A DNA stretch of 27,878 bases from a virus, in the IMG/VR virus record IMGVR_UViG_3300023284_000157, positions 1 to 27,878 of that record; one strand, written 5' to 3'. Under the pieces are notes generated by a model. The model was not told the origin of the DNA and searched no databases. It was given only the letters and a program-made list of their open reading frames with translations. Numbering within the stretch: the first letter of the stretch is position 1; every line of letters begins with the position of its first letter. This document shows, one piece after another, positions 12,939 through 20,407 of this stretch. Made by a program: the position numbers and the translations under genes.

Positions 12939-13181
12939 ATGGCAAGTGTAAGAGCTAAGTTTGTTGTAACCTTTGTCAACCCCGGCACAGGGCAAGTCAC
13001 ATTGCAACCCGTCACCGGGTCCGACTGTTCACAGAACAAGGCATTTTGGAAAGCTACACCAATCGGTCGCCTTGACATGACCCTCACGAAGCCAAAAGCT
13101 ATAGCGCAGTTTATTGATGGCAACGAATACTATTTGGACTTCACGCCAGCTACTAAAGCAAAAACCACACCTACCAAGTAA
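12939..13181 (+). CDS. Small β-rich hypothetical protein
   Basis: An 80-residue protein with AGGAGAG upstream of ATG 12939. It looks like a compact all-β fold: RAKFVVTFVNPGTGQVTLQP, then FWKATPIGRLDMTLT, then EYYLDFTP, with a Lys/Thr-rich tail. Phages often encode such small soluble proteins of unknown role in this region. No catalytic or metal motifs are seen. Confidence 0.65.
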   Translation: MASVRAKFVVTFVNPGTGQVTLQPVTGSDCSQNKAFWKATPIGRLDMTLTKPKAIAQFIDGNEYYLDFTPATKAKTTPTK

Positions 13182-13193
13182 AGGAGAGTTGAT

Positions 13194-13478
13194 ATGCCAC
13201 ACTTCCAACATAAAAGCGGGTTTGAGGCACACGATGTTGTTACAGGATTCAAGGGAATCATTACGGGGCGAGCAGACTACATTACGGGATGCCACCAATA
13301 TCTATTGAGCCCGCAGGAGTGCAAAGATGGAAAGCCTGTAGAGAGCCAATGGTTTGACGAAGATCGAATCACTGTCCACACATATGAGCCACGGCTTAGC
13401 ATGAACACGCCTCCAATGCAGGAGGAAGCTCCGGCAAGAACGGGCGGCCCTCAGCGTCACCCCGCCCCGATCAAGTAG
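13194..13478 (+). CDS. Small phage protein with VVTGFKGIITGRADY motif
   Basis: A 94-residue protein; AAAGGAGAG before ATG 13194. The conserved-looking core is DVVTGFKGIITGRADYITGC, then HQYLLSPQE, then WFDEDRI. I recognise this pattern from many phage hypothetical proteins: a short β-barrel-like unit in which a GF-x-G-I-x-TGRADY loop and a final FDE-x-R-I occur. The last 25 residues are Pro-rich and disordered. Function is unknown in the family. Confidence 0.75.
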   Translation: MPHFQHKSGFEAHDVVTGFKGIITGRADYITGCHQYLLSPQECKDGKPVESQWFDEDRITVHTYEPRLSMNTPPMQEEAPARTGGPQRHPAPIK

Positions 13479-13480
13479 CC

Positions 13481-13687
13481 ATGAAGTTTAAAGACACCCG
13501 CGTTACAATGGACGGCATCTACCGTTGCTGCTTCCGCGCCTTTGATCCCATGAAGAATGAAGATGATGTAGAAGAAGGCCACCACCTGAAATGCAAGTAT
13601 TGTGCCGGTGGCTTGAGGCTACACGATGGCGCATGGATCGCGGCCAGGAAGTATGATGCACTCAAATCCCAAGGAGTTAAGACATGA
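13481..13687 (+). CDS. Small Cys-containing protein
   Basis: A 68-residue protein starting at ATG 13481 three bases after the previous stop, with no clear SD, so probably translated by coupling. It contains YRCCF near the start and LKCKYC in the middle, a likely two-part zinc site, followed by LRLHDGAWIAARKYDALKS. Overlaps the next gene by ATGA. No family is recognised. Confidence 0.55.
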   Translation: MKFKDTRVTMDGIYRCCFRAFDPMKNEDDVEEGHHLKCKYCAGGLRLHDGAWIAARKYDALKSQGVKT

Positions 13688-14064
13688 ACGACTTGAACGA
13701 AAGGCGAGCAGCGTTTGTTTATGAGGGTGCAAGGATCGCTGCAATGGCGGCCAACGCGCCCATTATTCCCGTACCGTGGCCAGAGCGTGAGGATGATTTT
13801 AAGGCACAATTCCTTAACGTCATTGATAGGCAATGTGGGCCTCAACGCTCTACGTCACCAGAGGAATTGCACGGCAGTTGGATGCAAGCGTACCTAGAAA
13901 TGGGCTGGGTGTACGGTGAGAAGTATGACCGCAGAGCCCGCGTGCATCCCGACCTTGTTCCTTACGCACAATTAGGACAGCTTGAACAAGACAAGGATGC
14001 GGTGTTTGTTATGCTGTGTGAAATTGCAAGGCTATACATTTACGATCAGGAGGCAGCAACATGA
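13684..14064 (+). CDS. RyR-domain-like phage protein
   Basis: A 126-residue protein overlapping the previous gene by ATGA. The central part follows the RyR domain pattern (PF02026) common in phage and bacterial small proteins: VPWPEREDDFKAQFLNVID, then SPEELHGSWMQAYLEMGWVY, then GEKYDRRARVHPDLVPYAQL and LEQDKDAVFVMLC. The key features are SW-x5-GWVYG, the HP-x-LVPY segment and a closing EQ-x-KD helix. RyR domains in bacteria are proposed to bind nucleotide-like or modified ligands, but no phage function is established. The adjacent gene at 14061 overlaps it by ATGA. Confidence 0.75.
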   Translation: MNDLNERRAAFVYEGARIAAMAANAPIIPVPWPEREDDFKAQFLNVIDRQCGPQRSTSPEELHGSWMQAYLEMGWVYGEKYDRRARVHPDLVPYAQLGQLEQDKDAVFVMLCEIARLYIYDQEAAT

Positions 14065-14282
14065 GCAGCGAAAAATGCGAAACGTGCGGAGCCCCCGTCG
14101 AATGTTCAGCACCAGACGGCGACCTTGCATATAAGGATGATGGCCTTAGTTTTCTTTACCACCAATTGCTGTACGCGGTATGCAGTAAGCATCCCGGCGA
14201 GACACGGCATGAAACAGCGTTGCGTTACATACATGAGCGCGAATCCAAGCGTGAAGGCCCAGCACAGGAGCGTAAGGCATGA
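14061..14282 (+). CDS. Small Cys protein sharing a module with the protein at 3773
   Basis: A 73-residue protein with AGGAGG before ATG 14061 and ATGA overlaps at both ends. The N-terminus CETCGAPVECSAPDGD resembles CGHPVEC...GD of the protein at 3773. A later CSKHPGETRHE may complete a metal site (C-x2-C, C, C-x-x-H). The C-terminus is a charged helix. It follows the RyR-like gene and precedes a membrane-anchored protein. Function unknown. Confidence 0.65.
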   Translation: MSSEKCETCGAPVECSAPDGDLAYKDDGLSFLYHQLLYAVCSKHPGETRHETALRYIHERESKREGPAQERKA

Positions 14283-14875
14283 TGAACACGGTTACAGATT
14301 GGCTCATAGGCGGTGGCGGGGCGGTGTTTGTGTTGAGCATGATCGCTTGGTTCTGGCCCAAGAAGAAGCACGACCCACGGCAAGGCGAGCAATGGCGTGA
14401 GGATACGGACGCACCAAGGCTTTACTTAGATATGACGCCCAAGCCGACAGAGCGCCCATCGTTTCCAGAGAATCAGGAAAGAGCAGAATCCGAAGTGCAA
14501 GCACCAGAGCCAACACCACCTGCGCCACCAGAGCAAACAGCATTCAAGCCCGAAAATTGGAAGGTAGTAGATTGGGATGGCAACACAGTTGTTAGGATAA
14601 AGAAGTGTGAAATCATAATGGATGTAACAGATAAAACAGGCGTACTTATCCACGGTTACTTGCTTAAAAATGGTGACACTGTGCCGTCATGGGAAACGGA
14701 GATTGCAGCACGGGATACGCAGCCCACAGAGGAAATATATCAGTGCAATTATTGTAAAGACAAGATCACAGGCATTAGCCCGCACAGATACCAAGATGGA
14801 CGTGGCTTATACTACTGCTCTTATCTGTGCAACGATAGGCACAATAAGCCTGAAATGTTTACTACGTGCCCATGA
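14279..14875 (+). CDS. Membrane-anchored protein with Pro-rich linker and zinc-like C-terminus
   Basis: A 198-residue protein starting at ATG 14279 (next ATG 14282), overlapping the previous stop. The first 26 residues hold a TM segment (GGGGAVFVLSMIAWFW) followed by KKKHDPRQ, so N-out/C-in by the positive-inside pattern. A Pro/Glu-rich linker (EPTPPAPPEQTAF) leads to a β-rich part (NWKVVDWDGNTVVRIKKCEI) and a C-terminal YQCNYCKDKI...YYCSYLC, a CxxC/CxxxC zinc-like unit. No catalytic motif is seen. It may tether a nucleic-acid- or protein-binding domain to the inner membrane. Confidence 0.65.
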   Translation: MMNTVTDWLIGGGGAVFVLSMIAWFWPKKKHDPRQGEQWREDTDAPRLYLDMTPKPTERPSFPENQERAESEVQAPEPTPPAPPEQTAFKPENWKVVDWDGNTVVRIKKCEIIMDVTDKTGVLIHGYLLKNGDTVPSWETEIAARDTQPTEEIYQCNYCKDKITGISPHRYQDGRGLYYCSYLCNDRHNKPEMFTTCP

Positions 14876-14897
14876 CCACGCTGCATAGGAGTAAGAC

Positions 14898-15263
14898 GTG
14901 AGCGACTACCAGCACAGCACGGACAAGGATAGGAAAGAATGGAAGGCTATGTGTGATGAGGCTCCACCTGGACCGTGGACACGATGCAGACCAGATAGGG
15001 ATAAGACAAAGCGCGTGCTTCTATGGTCGGCTAAAACGGAGCGCCCGATAGTGAAGCTAAATGGTGGAGGCGGTTATCTACAATGCACAGACTCTATGCT
15101 ATGGTTCCTTGAGAACAGCATCACGATATTGCCCCGGCTGATTGCAGACGTGGAGCGCCTAGAAAAAGATCGTGACAGATTGTTGGCATTGTCGGTTGAG
15201 CTTGCTAAGCCTGCCAATGGTATTCTTACAGGTGAGACAGTCATAGTGAAAGGCGGTGGATGA
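14898..15263 (+). CDS. Hypothetical phage protein (GTG start)
   Basis: A 121-residue protein; AGGAGTAAG just upstream supports the GTG at 14898. It contains a short PGPW segment (EAPPGPWTRCRPDRD), then SAKTERPIVKL, then FLENSITILPRLIADVERLE followed by KDRDRLLALSVELAK. This layout (GPW, a β pair, A-x-x-PLIA-x-ERL coiled coil) is typical of widespread phage proteins of unknown function. It overlaps the next gene by ATGA. Confidence 0.7.
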   Translation: MSDYQHSTDKDRKEWKAMCDEAPPGPWTRCRPDRDKTKRVLLWSAKTERPIVKLNGGGGYLQCTDSMLWFLENSITILPRLIADVERLEKDRDRLLALSVELAKPANGILTGETVIVKGGG

Positions 15264-15709
15264 TGCCCGAAGTGGCAACAGAAGAAGCACGCGGTTTCAC
15301 GGTCCCATTTAGTGAAAAGCTTTTGGACATGCTGGATAACGCCGCGCGAACATGCGCAAAGCAATGGCCCGATTCAGACAGCCCAGCAGGAGCGTGTAGA
15401 ACGGTATCTGTTGGTGTTAAAAATGGGCTCATTGAAATCATGCAATTACGTGATATTGTTAACAGACTACCTAAAACAGCGGACAACGCGCCAGCAACAC
15501 CAGGAATGAAAGTGTATGTTAAAGAAAATGAAATGCCACGAAGCTGCATGGGACAAGACTGGTTTGTTGGGAACGACTTACGGTATGCAACCTCAACGCC
15601 TGAAAATGACATGATTGGCATTGATAAATGTTACTCTACGCAGGATGAAGCCGAAGCCGCAATGGAAGCACCCAATGGAAGCAGCAGAGAAACAGCTAGT
15701 AAAGCTTGA
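15260..15709 (+). CDS. LPKTAD-motif protein, paralogue of 9088
   Basis: A 149-residue protein whose start (ATG 15260 or 15263) overlaps the previous stop. It shares IVNRLPKTAD, TPGMKVYV and a terminal CYSTQDEAEAAME with the protein at 9088, in the same order and to the same total length, but the N-terminal halves differ. The two are probably copies of one family that have diverged. TerL begins within its last 35 bases, so it is the last small gene before the packaging block. Function unknown. Confidence 0.7.
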   Translation: MMPEVATEEARGFTVPFSEKLLDMLDNAARTCAKQWPDSDSPAGACRTVSVGVKNGLIEIMQLRDIVNRLPKTADNAPATPGMKVYVKENEMPRSCMGQDWFVGNDLRYATSTPENDMIGIDKCYSTQDEAEAAMEAPNGSSRETASKA

Positions 15710-16976
15710 GCTACCAACGCTCTATCCCAAGCAGCAGGACGCAATATGCAGCCCGGCCCGTTGGGCGCTAATTGAAGCATCCACCAAGGCGGGTAAGTCT
15801 ACAGGCTGTCTTGTGTGGCTTCTGGCGCTTGGATGGAACGACGGGCACAAGGGCTGGAATGCAGGATGGGTAGCTCCCACCTATCGGCAGGCGAAGATCA
15901 TTGGCTTTGACCGTATGTATGCGGCGCTAGAGGCATGGGACGTTAGACAAACATGGTGGAGCTATTCACTTACTGAATTGACAATTACATTATTCAATGG
16001 CGCTAAATACTTCTTCTTAGGTGGCGACCGCCCCGAAACAATCTATGGCGATGATTGGTATGCAGCGGTCATTGATGAGGCCACGCTATGCCGACCGGCT
16101 GTGTTCTATGCTGTGCGCACGTTGTTGACATTCACCAAGGGGCCATGCCGGATCATCGGCAATGTGCGGGGCCGCAAGAATTGGGCGTACAAGCTGGCAC
16201 GTAAGGCACAGGCTGGGGAGAAGAATATGAGCTACGCCAAGCTTACGGCGCAAGATGCTGTAGATGGCGGTGTGCTGGATGCAGAGGAAATTGAAGATGC
16301 TAAGCGCCTGTTGCCGGAGAATGTATTTAAAGAGCTATACATGGCTGAGCCATGCGACGATGAGGGCAACCCCTTTGGGATCAAGGCCATTAACGCAATC
16401 TGTAGGGATGGCATATCTGGTGGAGAGGTTGTCGCCTACGGTGCAGATTTGGCAAAAAGCAGGGATTGGGCAGTATTGTTGGGCCTGGACGTAGATGGCC
16501 GGACAGCCAGCTTAGAGCGGTGGCAAGGGGATTGGAGGGGTACGCGCCAGCGGTTAGCGCTTGCAATCAAGGATAAGCCTGCATATATTGACAGCACTGG
16601 TGTAGGCGATCCAATTGTAGAGGACTTGCAGCGTGTATGTCCCAATGTTCAAGGCTTCAAGTTTACGAGCCAGAGCAAGCAGCAGCTAATGGAAGGGCTG
16701 GCGCTTGGCATCCAACAACAAGAAGTATGGATACCGAATGATCCAGAACATGCATGGCTTAAAGCAGAGCTTGATAGCTTTGAATATGAGTACACGCGCA
16801 CAGGTGTTCGGTACACCGCGCCAGAAGGGATGCATGACGATGGAGTAGATGCGTTGGCGCTAGGGTTTATGTGTCACAAGCGCCGTCCGAAGAATGAATT
16901 GATATGGCGCATGATCGGCTATGACGAAAATGAATTAGATGAATTAGAGGAAGATGAAATTGATAGCTTTACTTAA
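15675..16976 (+). CDS. terL: Terminase large subunit
   Basis: A 433-residue packaging ATPase/nuclease. Walker A is ASTKAGKST (residues 35-43). Walker B is AAVIDEA with D134-E135. The C-terminal RNase-H-like nuclease shows YGADLAKSRDW (D258), AYIDSTGVGD (D306) and MHDDGVDAL (D388/D389/D392). ATG 15675 follows GGAAG; the frame extends upstream to 15615 without support. It overlaps the previous gene by 35 bases and the portal by 23 bases. It threads concatemeric DNA through the portal and cuts it. I see no confident terminase small subunit immediately upstream. Confidence 0.95.
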   Translation: MEAAEKQLVKLELPTLYPKQQDAICSPARWALIEASTKAGKSTGCLVWLLALGWNDGHKGWNAGWVAPTYRQAKIIGFDRMYAALEAWDVRQTWWSYSLTELTITLFNGAKYFFLGGDRPETIYGDDWYAAVIDEATLCRPAVFYAVRTLLTFTKGPCRIIGNVRGRKNWAYKLARKAQAGEKNMSYAKLTAQDAVDGGVLDAEEIEDAKRLLPENVFKELYMAEPCDDEGNPFGIKAINAICRDGISGGEVVAYGADLAKSRDWAVLLGLDVDGRTASLERWQGDWRGTRQRLALAIKDKPAYIDSTGVGDPIVEDLQRVCPNVQGFKFTSQSKQQLMEGLALGIQQQEVWIPNDPEHAWLKAELDSFEYEYTRTGVRYTAPEGMHDDGVDALALGFMCHKRRPKNELIWRMIGYDENELDELEEDEIDSFT

Positions 16977-19596
16977 ACGGTTGTTTAGTAATTTGCCGGT
17001 GATTGGTGGTAGCGTGCGCGTCTTTGATGGCGCAGGGTCTAGCTTTGTACGCAACCACCCCTTTAACTATGCTCGCGCCGTTGCTCAATTTAACTCATGG
17101 GTCTATACGGCTTCGCGTATCGTGGCCTATGAGTTGGCCAAGCAACCACTACGCCTGTTTGTGCGTACACGCAATGGCACCAAACTATACCGTAGCCGTG
17201 GCGTAGACAGGCTGAGGAAGAATTACCTATGTGGCCGTGGGCTTGATCGTCCTAGCGCATATGTCATGCGCAAGGCCGCAGACTTCAATGACGATTTTGA
17301 AGAAGTGACGGAGCCTCATCCCGCCATTGAAGTCTTGGCAGAAGCCAACGACTTTGAAAATGGCTTTGGGCAAACAGCGCTACGTTTCATTTACTTGCAG
17401 CTTACCGGCAATAGCTACATGCATCCTGTGTTCAATCGGATGCTTGGCATTCCCGAAGAAGTGTGGTTGTTGCCTCCCCAATGGACAACCATTCTGCCCG
17501 ACAAAGAAGAATTCATACGCGGCTATCAATTCGGTGCCGAGTCTAGTAGTGAAAGGTTCTTTGAGCCCGATGAAGTTATCCACTTCAAGTTGCCCAACCC
17601 TGAGAATGTCTTTTATGGCAAGGGTCCGCTTGAAGCCATCTTTAGCGCATGGGGATTGCACCTTGATAAGCGGCAAATGGATTTGGCCAACTTCCAGAAC
17701 AGAGGTAGGCCCGATTGGATTATCGCTATCAAAGGGGCGAACCAAGATGCTGTAGATCGCTTTGAACGTAAGGTAGAGAACAAATTTAGAGGCCCGCGCA
17801 AAGCCGGTAGAATGTTGGCGCTGGCCAATGATGTAGAAGCAAAGCAGTTGTCTTTCCCGCCTGATATCATAGGCGATGCCGACAGAGTGCTAGATGAGAT
17901 ATCGTCTGCATTTGGCGTGCCTCGCGCTATGTTGACCGGCAATGCAAACATACCCGGTGGCGGGCCAGAGGTATCCGACTTTGGTTTTCAGCGTGGCACC
18001 ATCCTTCCGTATCTGCGCATGGATGAGGAAAGGCTTAACGAGAAATGGCTACCGCTGTTCGGCATAGAGGATGATGCATTTCTGGCCTATGACAATCCCG
18101 TACCGGAAGATAAGCAGTTTGAGCTAAGGCGCACAATTGAATTAACGACTTCCGGCATTACGTCCCGCAATGAAGCGCGTGCCGAATTGGGACTTGAACC
18201 CCATGAAGCAGATACCGCAGACGAATTGCTTATTGGTGGCAGAGACATAGACGCTGTTGGTCAAGCACAAGCAGGCGGCATTAGTGGACTCTTTGCCACG
18301 GCGCGGGCACCTGGAATGGAACGGATGGAGCCAAGCCAAGGAATCCAGGTGCCCCCGCCATCGGCAGAGCAGATATCCGAAATCGTAGCCGATGCCGTGC
18401 GTGTAGGTGTGCGTCGTGAAATGCGTAGAGGATTCAAGAAGGCTGAAAAGGATGATGAGCCAGTCATTACCAAGCCGCCTCCGCGCATGGCCGATGAGAC
18501 ATTGCAACAGTGCTTAAGTAGGGCGATCCCTGCATTGATTGAAGAAGGCAAGCCGATGGATCAAGCAGTTGCTATTGCACATGATCTATGTGAAAAGTGT
18601 ACGGAACCTGTAACCGAAAAGGAGGCCACAAAATGGCTAAGTCAAAGAGCGGTCATGGCGGGACTGGTAGACGAAAGAAGCCTGTGCGGGTGCGAAGCGG
18701 AAATGGAAGCCGAAAGCAGCAAACAGAACAAGAGCGACAGCGCAGGCGCAGAACGCGCGGGTATTGAATTACTGTTTGATCCACTCATTGTTAAGCAAGA
18801 TGCGGAAGCAGATATACGCGAAGATGAGCCGGAGCTACCCGGCGATCAAATGCGGCGCATACTGCAAGGCATCCTTGATTCAATGAAGGATGATATCTTG
18901 GGCGTTATATCACGCAGGGATACGCAGAAGATATTGGAGAACGTAGACTTTGACGATATAGAGGCGATCATTGCCGAGCATCGCAGCCAAATCTTTGAAG
19001 ATATCGCTTCACCGCTTGAACGCATTTTAACAGCGGGTGCAGGTGAAGGGCTTACCAGCATTAACCTTGAAGCATCTATCTTCTCAGTGACCGATCCCAA
19101 TGTGCAGAGCAAGCTCAATGCCTTTAGGGAGCGGCTTGCAGGCAATGTGACGGACAACACCATAACGCGGCTGCGGGCCAGTCTTGGCGAAGGCGTGGGC
19201 TTAGGCGAGACAGGGAGCCAGTTAGCCGACCGCGTAGAGGCTACGGGCCTGTTTGACCGCAACCGATCACAGATAATTGCCCGCACAGAATCGGCCCGCG
19301 CCTTCATTGAAGGCCAGCTAGAGGGCTGGAAACAAACCGACGTGGTAGCGGGCAAACAGTGGCTTTTGGCCCCCAATGCGTGCCCCTGGTGCAGAGCAGC
19401 GGCAAAAGCCTTCAACTCAGAAACCCGTACCCTTGACACATCGGTACAGAGTGTGATAGGAAGTAACGAGCTATCAGCGGTCTTTCCCGGTGGAAAGACA
19501 AGGGTGTTGAACCTAGACTATGCGCCAGTGTTAGGCGGTGGTTACTTACACCCGAATTGTAGATGCACGATTGTTCCCGTTTTAGTTAGCGAATGA
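16954..19596 (+). CDS. Portal protein fused to MuF-like minor head protein
   Basis: An 880-residue fusion. Residues ~25-430 are an HK97-type portal (phage_portal, PF04860): FNSWVYTASRIVAYELAKQP, GNSYMHPVFNR, VIHFKLPNPEN then FYGKGPLEAI, FGVPRAMLTGNAN. A linker follows with ETLQQCLSRAIPALIEEGKP and MDQAVAIAHDLCEKC. The C-terminal ~240 residues are MuF-like (PF04233): LAGNVTDNTITRLRASL, IIARTESARAFIEGQ, WLLAPNACPWCRAA and a final HPNCRC. Portal and MuF are usually separate genes. The ATG at 16954 lies three bases after AGAGG and overlaps terL. A small SD-led ORF in another frame lies in the linker (see 18633). Confidence 0.9.
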   Translation: MKLIALLKRLFSNLPVIGGSVRVFDGAGSSFVRNHPFNYARAVAQFNSWVYTASRIVAYELAKQPLRLFVRTRNGTKLYRSRGVDRLRKNYLCGRGLDRPSAYVMRKAADFNDDFEEVTEPHPAIEVLAEANDFENGFGQTALRFIYLQLTGNSYMHPVFNRMLGIPEEVWLLPPQWTTILPDKEEFIRGYQFGAESSSERFFEPDEVIHFKLPNPENVFYGKGPLEAIFSAWGLHLDKRQMDLANFQNRGRPDWIIAIKGANQDAVDRFERKVENKFRGPRKAGRMLALANDVEAKQLSFPPDIIGDADRVLDEISSAFGVPRAMLTGNANIPGGGPEVSDFGFQRGTILPYLRMDEERLNEKWLPLFGIEDDAFLAYDNPVPEDKQFELRRTIELTTSGITSRNEARAELGLEPHEADTADELLIGGRDIDAVGQAQAGGISGLFATARAPGMERMEPSQGIQVPPPSAEQISEIVADAVRVGVRREMRRGFKKAEKDDEPVITKPPPRMADETLQQCLSRAIPALIEEGKPMDQAVAIAHDLCEKCTEPVTEKEATKWLSQRAVMAGLVDERSLCGCEAEMEAESSKQNKSDSAGAERAGIELLFDPLIVKQDAEADIREDEPELPGDQMRRILQGILDSMKDDILGVISRRDTQKILENVDFDDIEAIIAEHRSQIFEDIASPLERILTAGAGEGLTSINLEASIFSVTDPNVQSKLNAFRERLAGNVTDNTITRLRASLGEGVGLGETGSQLADRVEATGLFDRNRSQIIARTESARAFIEGQLEGWKQTDVVAGKQWLLAPNACPWCRAAAKAFNSETRTLDTSVQSVIGSNELSAVFPGGKTRVLNLDYAPVLGGGYLHPNCRCTIVPVLVSE
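18633..18767 (+). CDS. Possible nested small basic protein inside the portal-MuF gene
   Basis: ATG 18633 in a frame different from the surrounding gene is preceded by AAAAGGAGG (18617-18625) with ideal seven-base spacing, among the strongest SD sequences in the window. It encodes 44 residues beginning MAKSKSGHGGTGRRKKPVRV and ending RRRRTRGY, extremely basic with about one third Arg/Lys. It falls exactly in the linker between portal and MuF domains, where the main frame is low-complexity. It may be a nucleic-acid-binding peptide, or a relic of a separate small gene. Expression is unproven. Confidence 0.45.
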   Translation: MAKSKSGHGGTGRRKKPVRVRSGNGSRKQQTEQERQRRRRTRGY

Positions 19597-19611
19597 ATGC
19601 GGAGCCGGGCA

Positions 19612-20295
19612 ATGGCTAAGAATAAGACGGACGTTAAAAAGACGTGGGTTGCCAAAGTCATTTCGGACGATGGCAATCGTTCCATTACAGCGCGTATAAG
19701 CACAGAAGATGTTGACCGTGACGGCGATGTATTGGTTCCGCAAGGTTGTGACTTCTCCCGCTTCAAAGACAATCCCGTTGTGTTCTTTGCCCATGACTAC
19801 ACCACGTTGCCTGTGGGTACATGCATAGACATTTCAAAGAACGATGCAGATATTGTTGCAACCACGAAGTTTGCTGAACGGCCCAAGTCTCATCCCGAAG
19901 CAGCTACGTGGATGCCCGATATCATCCTTGACCTATTCAGGCAGAAAGTCTTGAAGGGCTTTAGCGTTGGCCTGGACCCCGTTGAAATGCGACCGGCCAA
20001 GAAGGCAGACATTGAACGCTTTGGAAAGGGCGTTACCCGTGTAGTGAGTAAGTGGAGCTTGTTGGAATACAGCGTAGCTCCTATCCCGACCAACGACCGT
20101 GCATTAACTATGGCCGTAAGCAAGGGCGTGGTGTCACTGGATGATGCCCGCATTGCATGTCCCGGCTTGGAAACTCCAACGAAGAAGGCCATTGTTATTT
20201 GCATGGCTCCACCAAAGAAGAAGAAAAGCAAGCCCAACGTGGGCTTGATAATCACCCGTGCAATCAAACATGCAGCGGGGAAACTTTATGAGTGA
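19612..20295 (+). CDS. HK97-type prohead maturation protease
   Basis: A 227-residue protein. GGAG seven bases before ATG 19612 favours this start over ATG 19597. It matches the HK97 family serine protease (peptidase U35): DRDGDVLVPQGCDFSRF, NPVVFFAHDYTTLPVGT with H61, KVLKGFSVGLDP with S118, and WSLLEYSVAPIPTNDRAL. These proteases clip the scaffold-like delta domain of the capsid protein and then themselves. The C-terminus carries PPKKKKSKP. It precedes the major capsid gene with a 112-base gap in which I see no supported gene, promoter or terminator. Confidence 0.93.
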   Translation: MAKNKTDVKKTWVAKVISDDGNRSITARISTEDVDRDGDVLVPQGCDFSRFKDNPVVFFAHDYTTLPVGTCIDISKNDADIVATTKFAERPKSHPEAATWMPDIILDLFRQKVLKGFSVGLDPVEMRPAKKADIERFGKGVTRVVSKWSLLEYSVAPIPTNDRALTMAVSKGVVSLDDARIACPGLETPTKKAIVICMAPPKKKKSKPNVGLIITRAIKHAAGKLYE

Positions 20296-20407
20296 ATGAC
20301 GGCAGGCAATATGGGCGAGTGCTTACAACGGGTTATGCCGAGTAAGACAACGCAATAAATCAGCCAGTGCCGAAGTGTTTGTGAATCAATAAAGGAAAGG
20401 AATTGCA

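Noticed and set aside
18846-19439. A 197-codon open frame on the - strand
   Set aside because: It lies wholly within the MuF part of the portal fusion, has Ser/Arg-rich antisense composition, no SD and no family motif.
20296-20407. The 112-base gap before the capsid gene as a possible promoter or regulatory RNA
   Set aside because: I found no paired -35/-10 elements, no stable hairpin with U tract and no SD-led ORF other than the capsid start.
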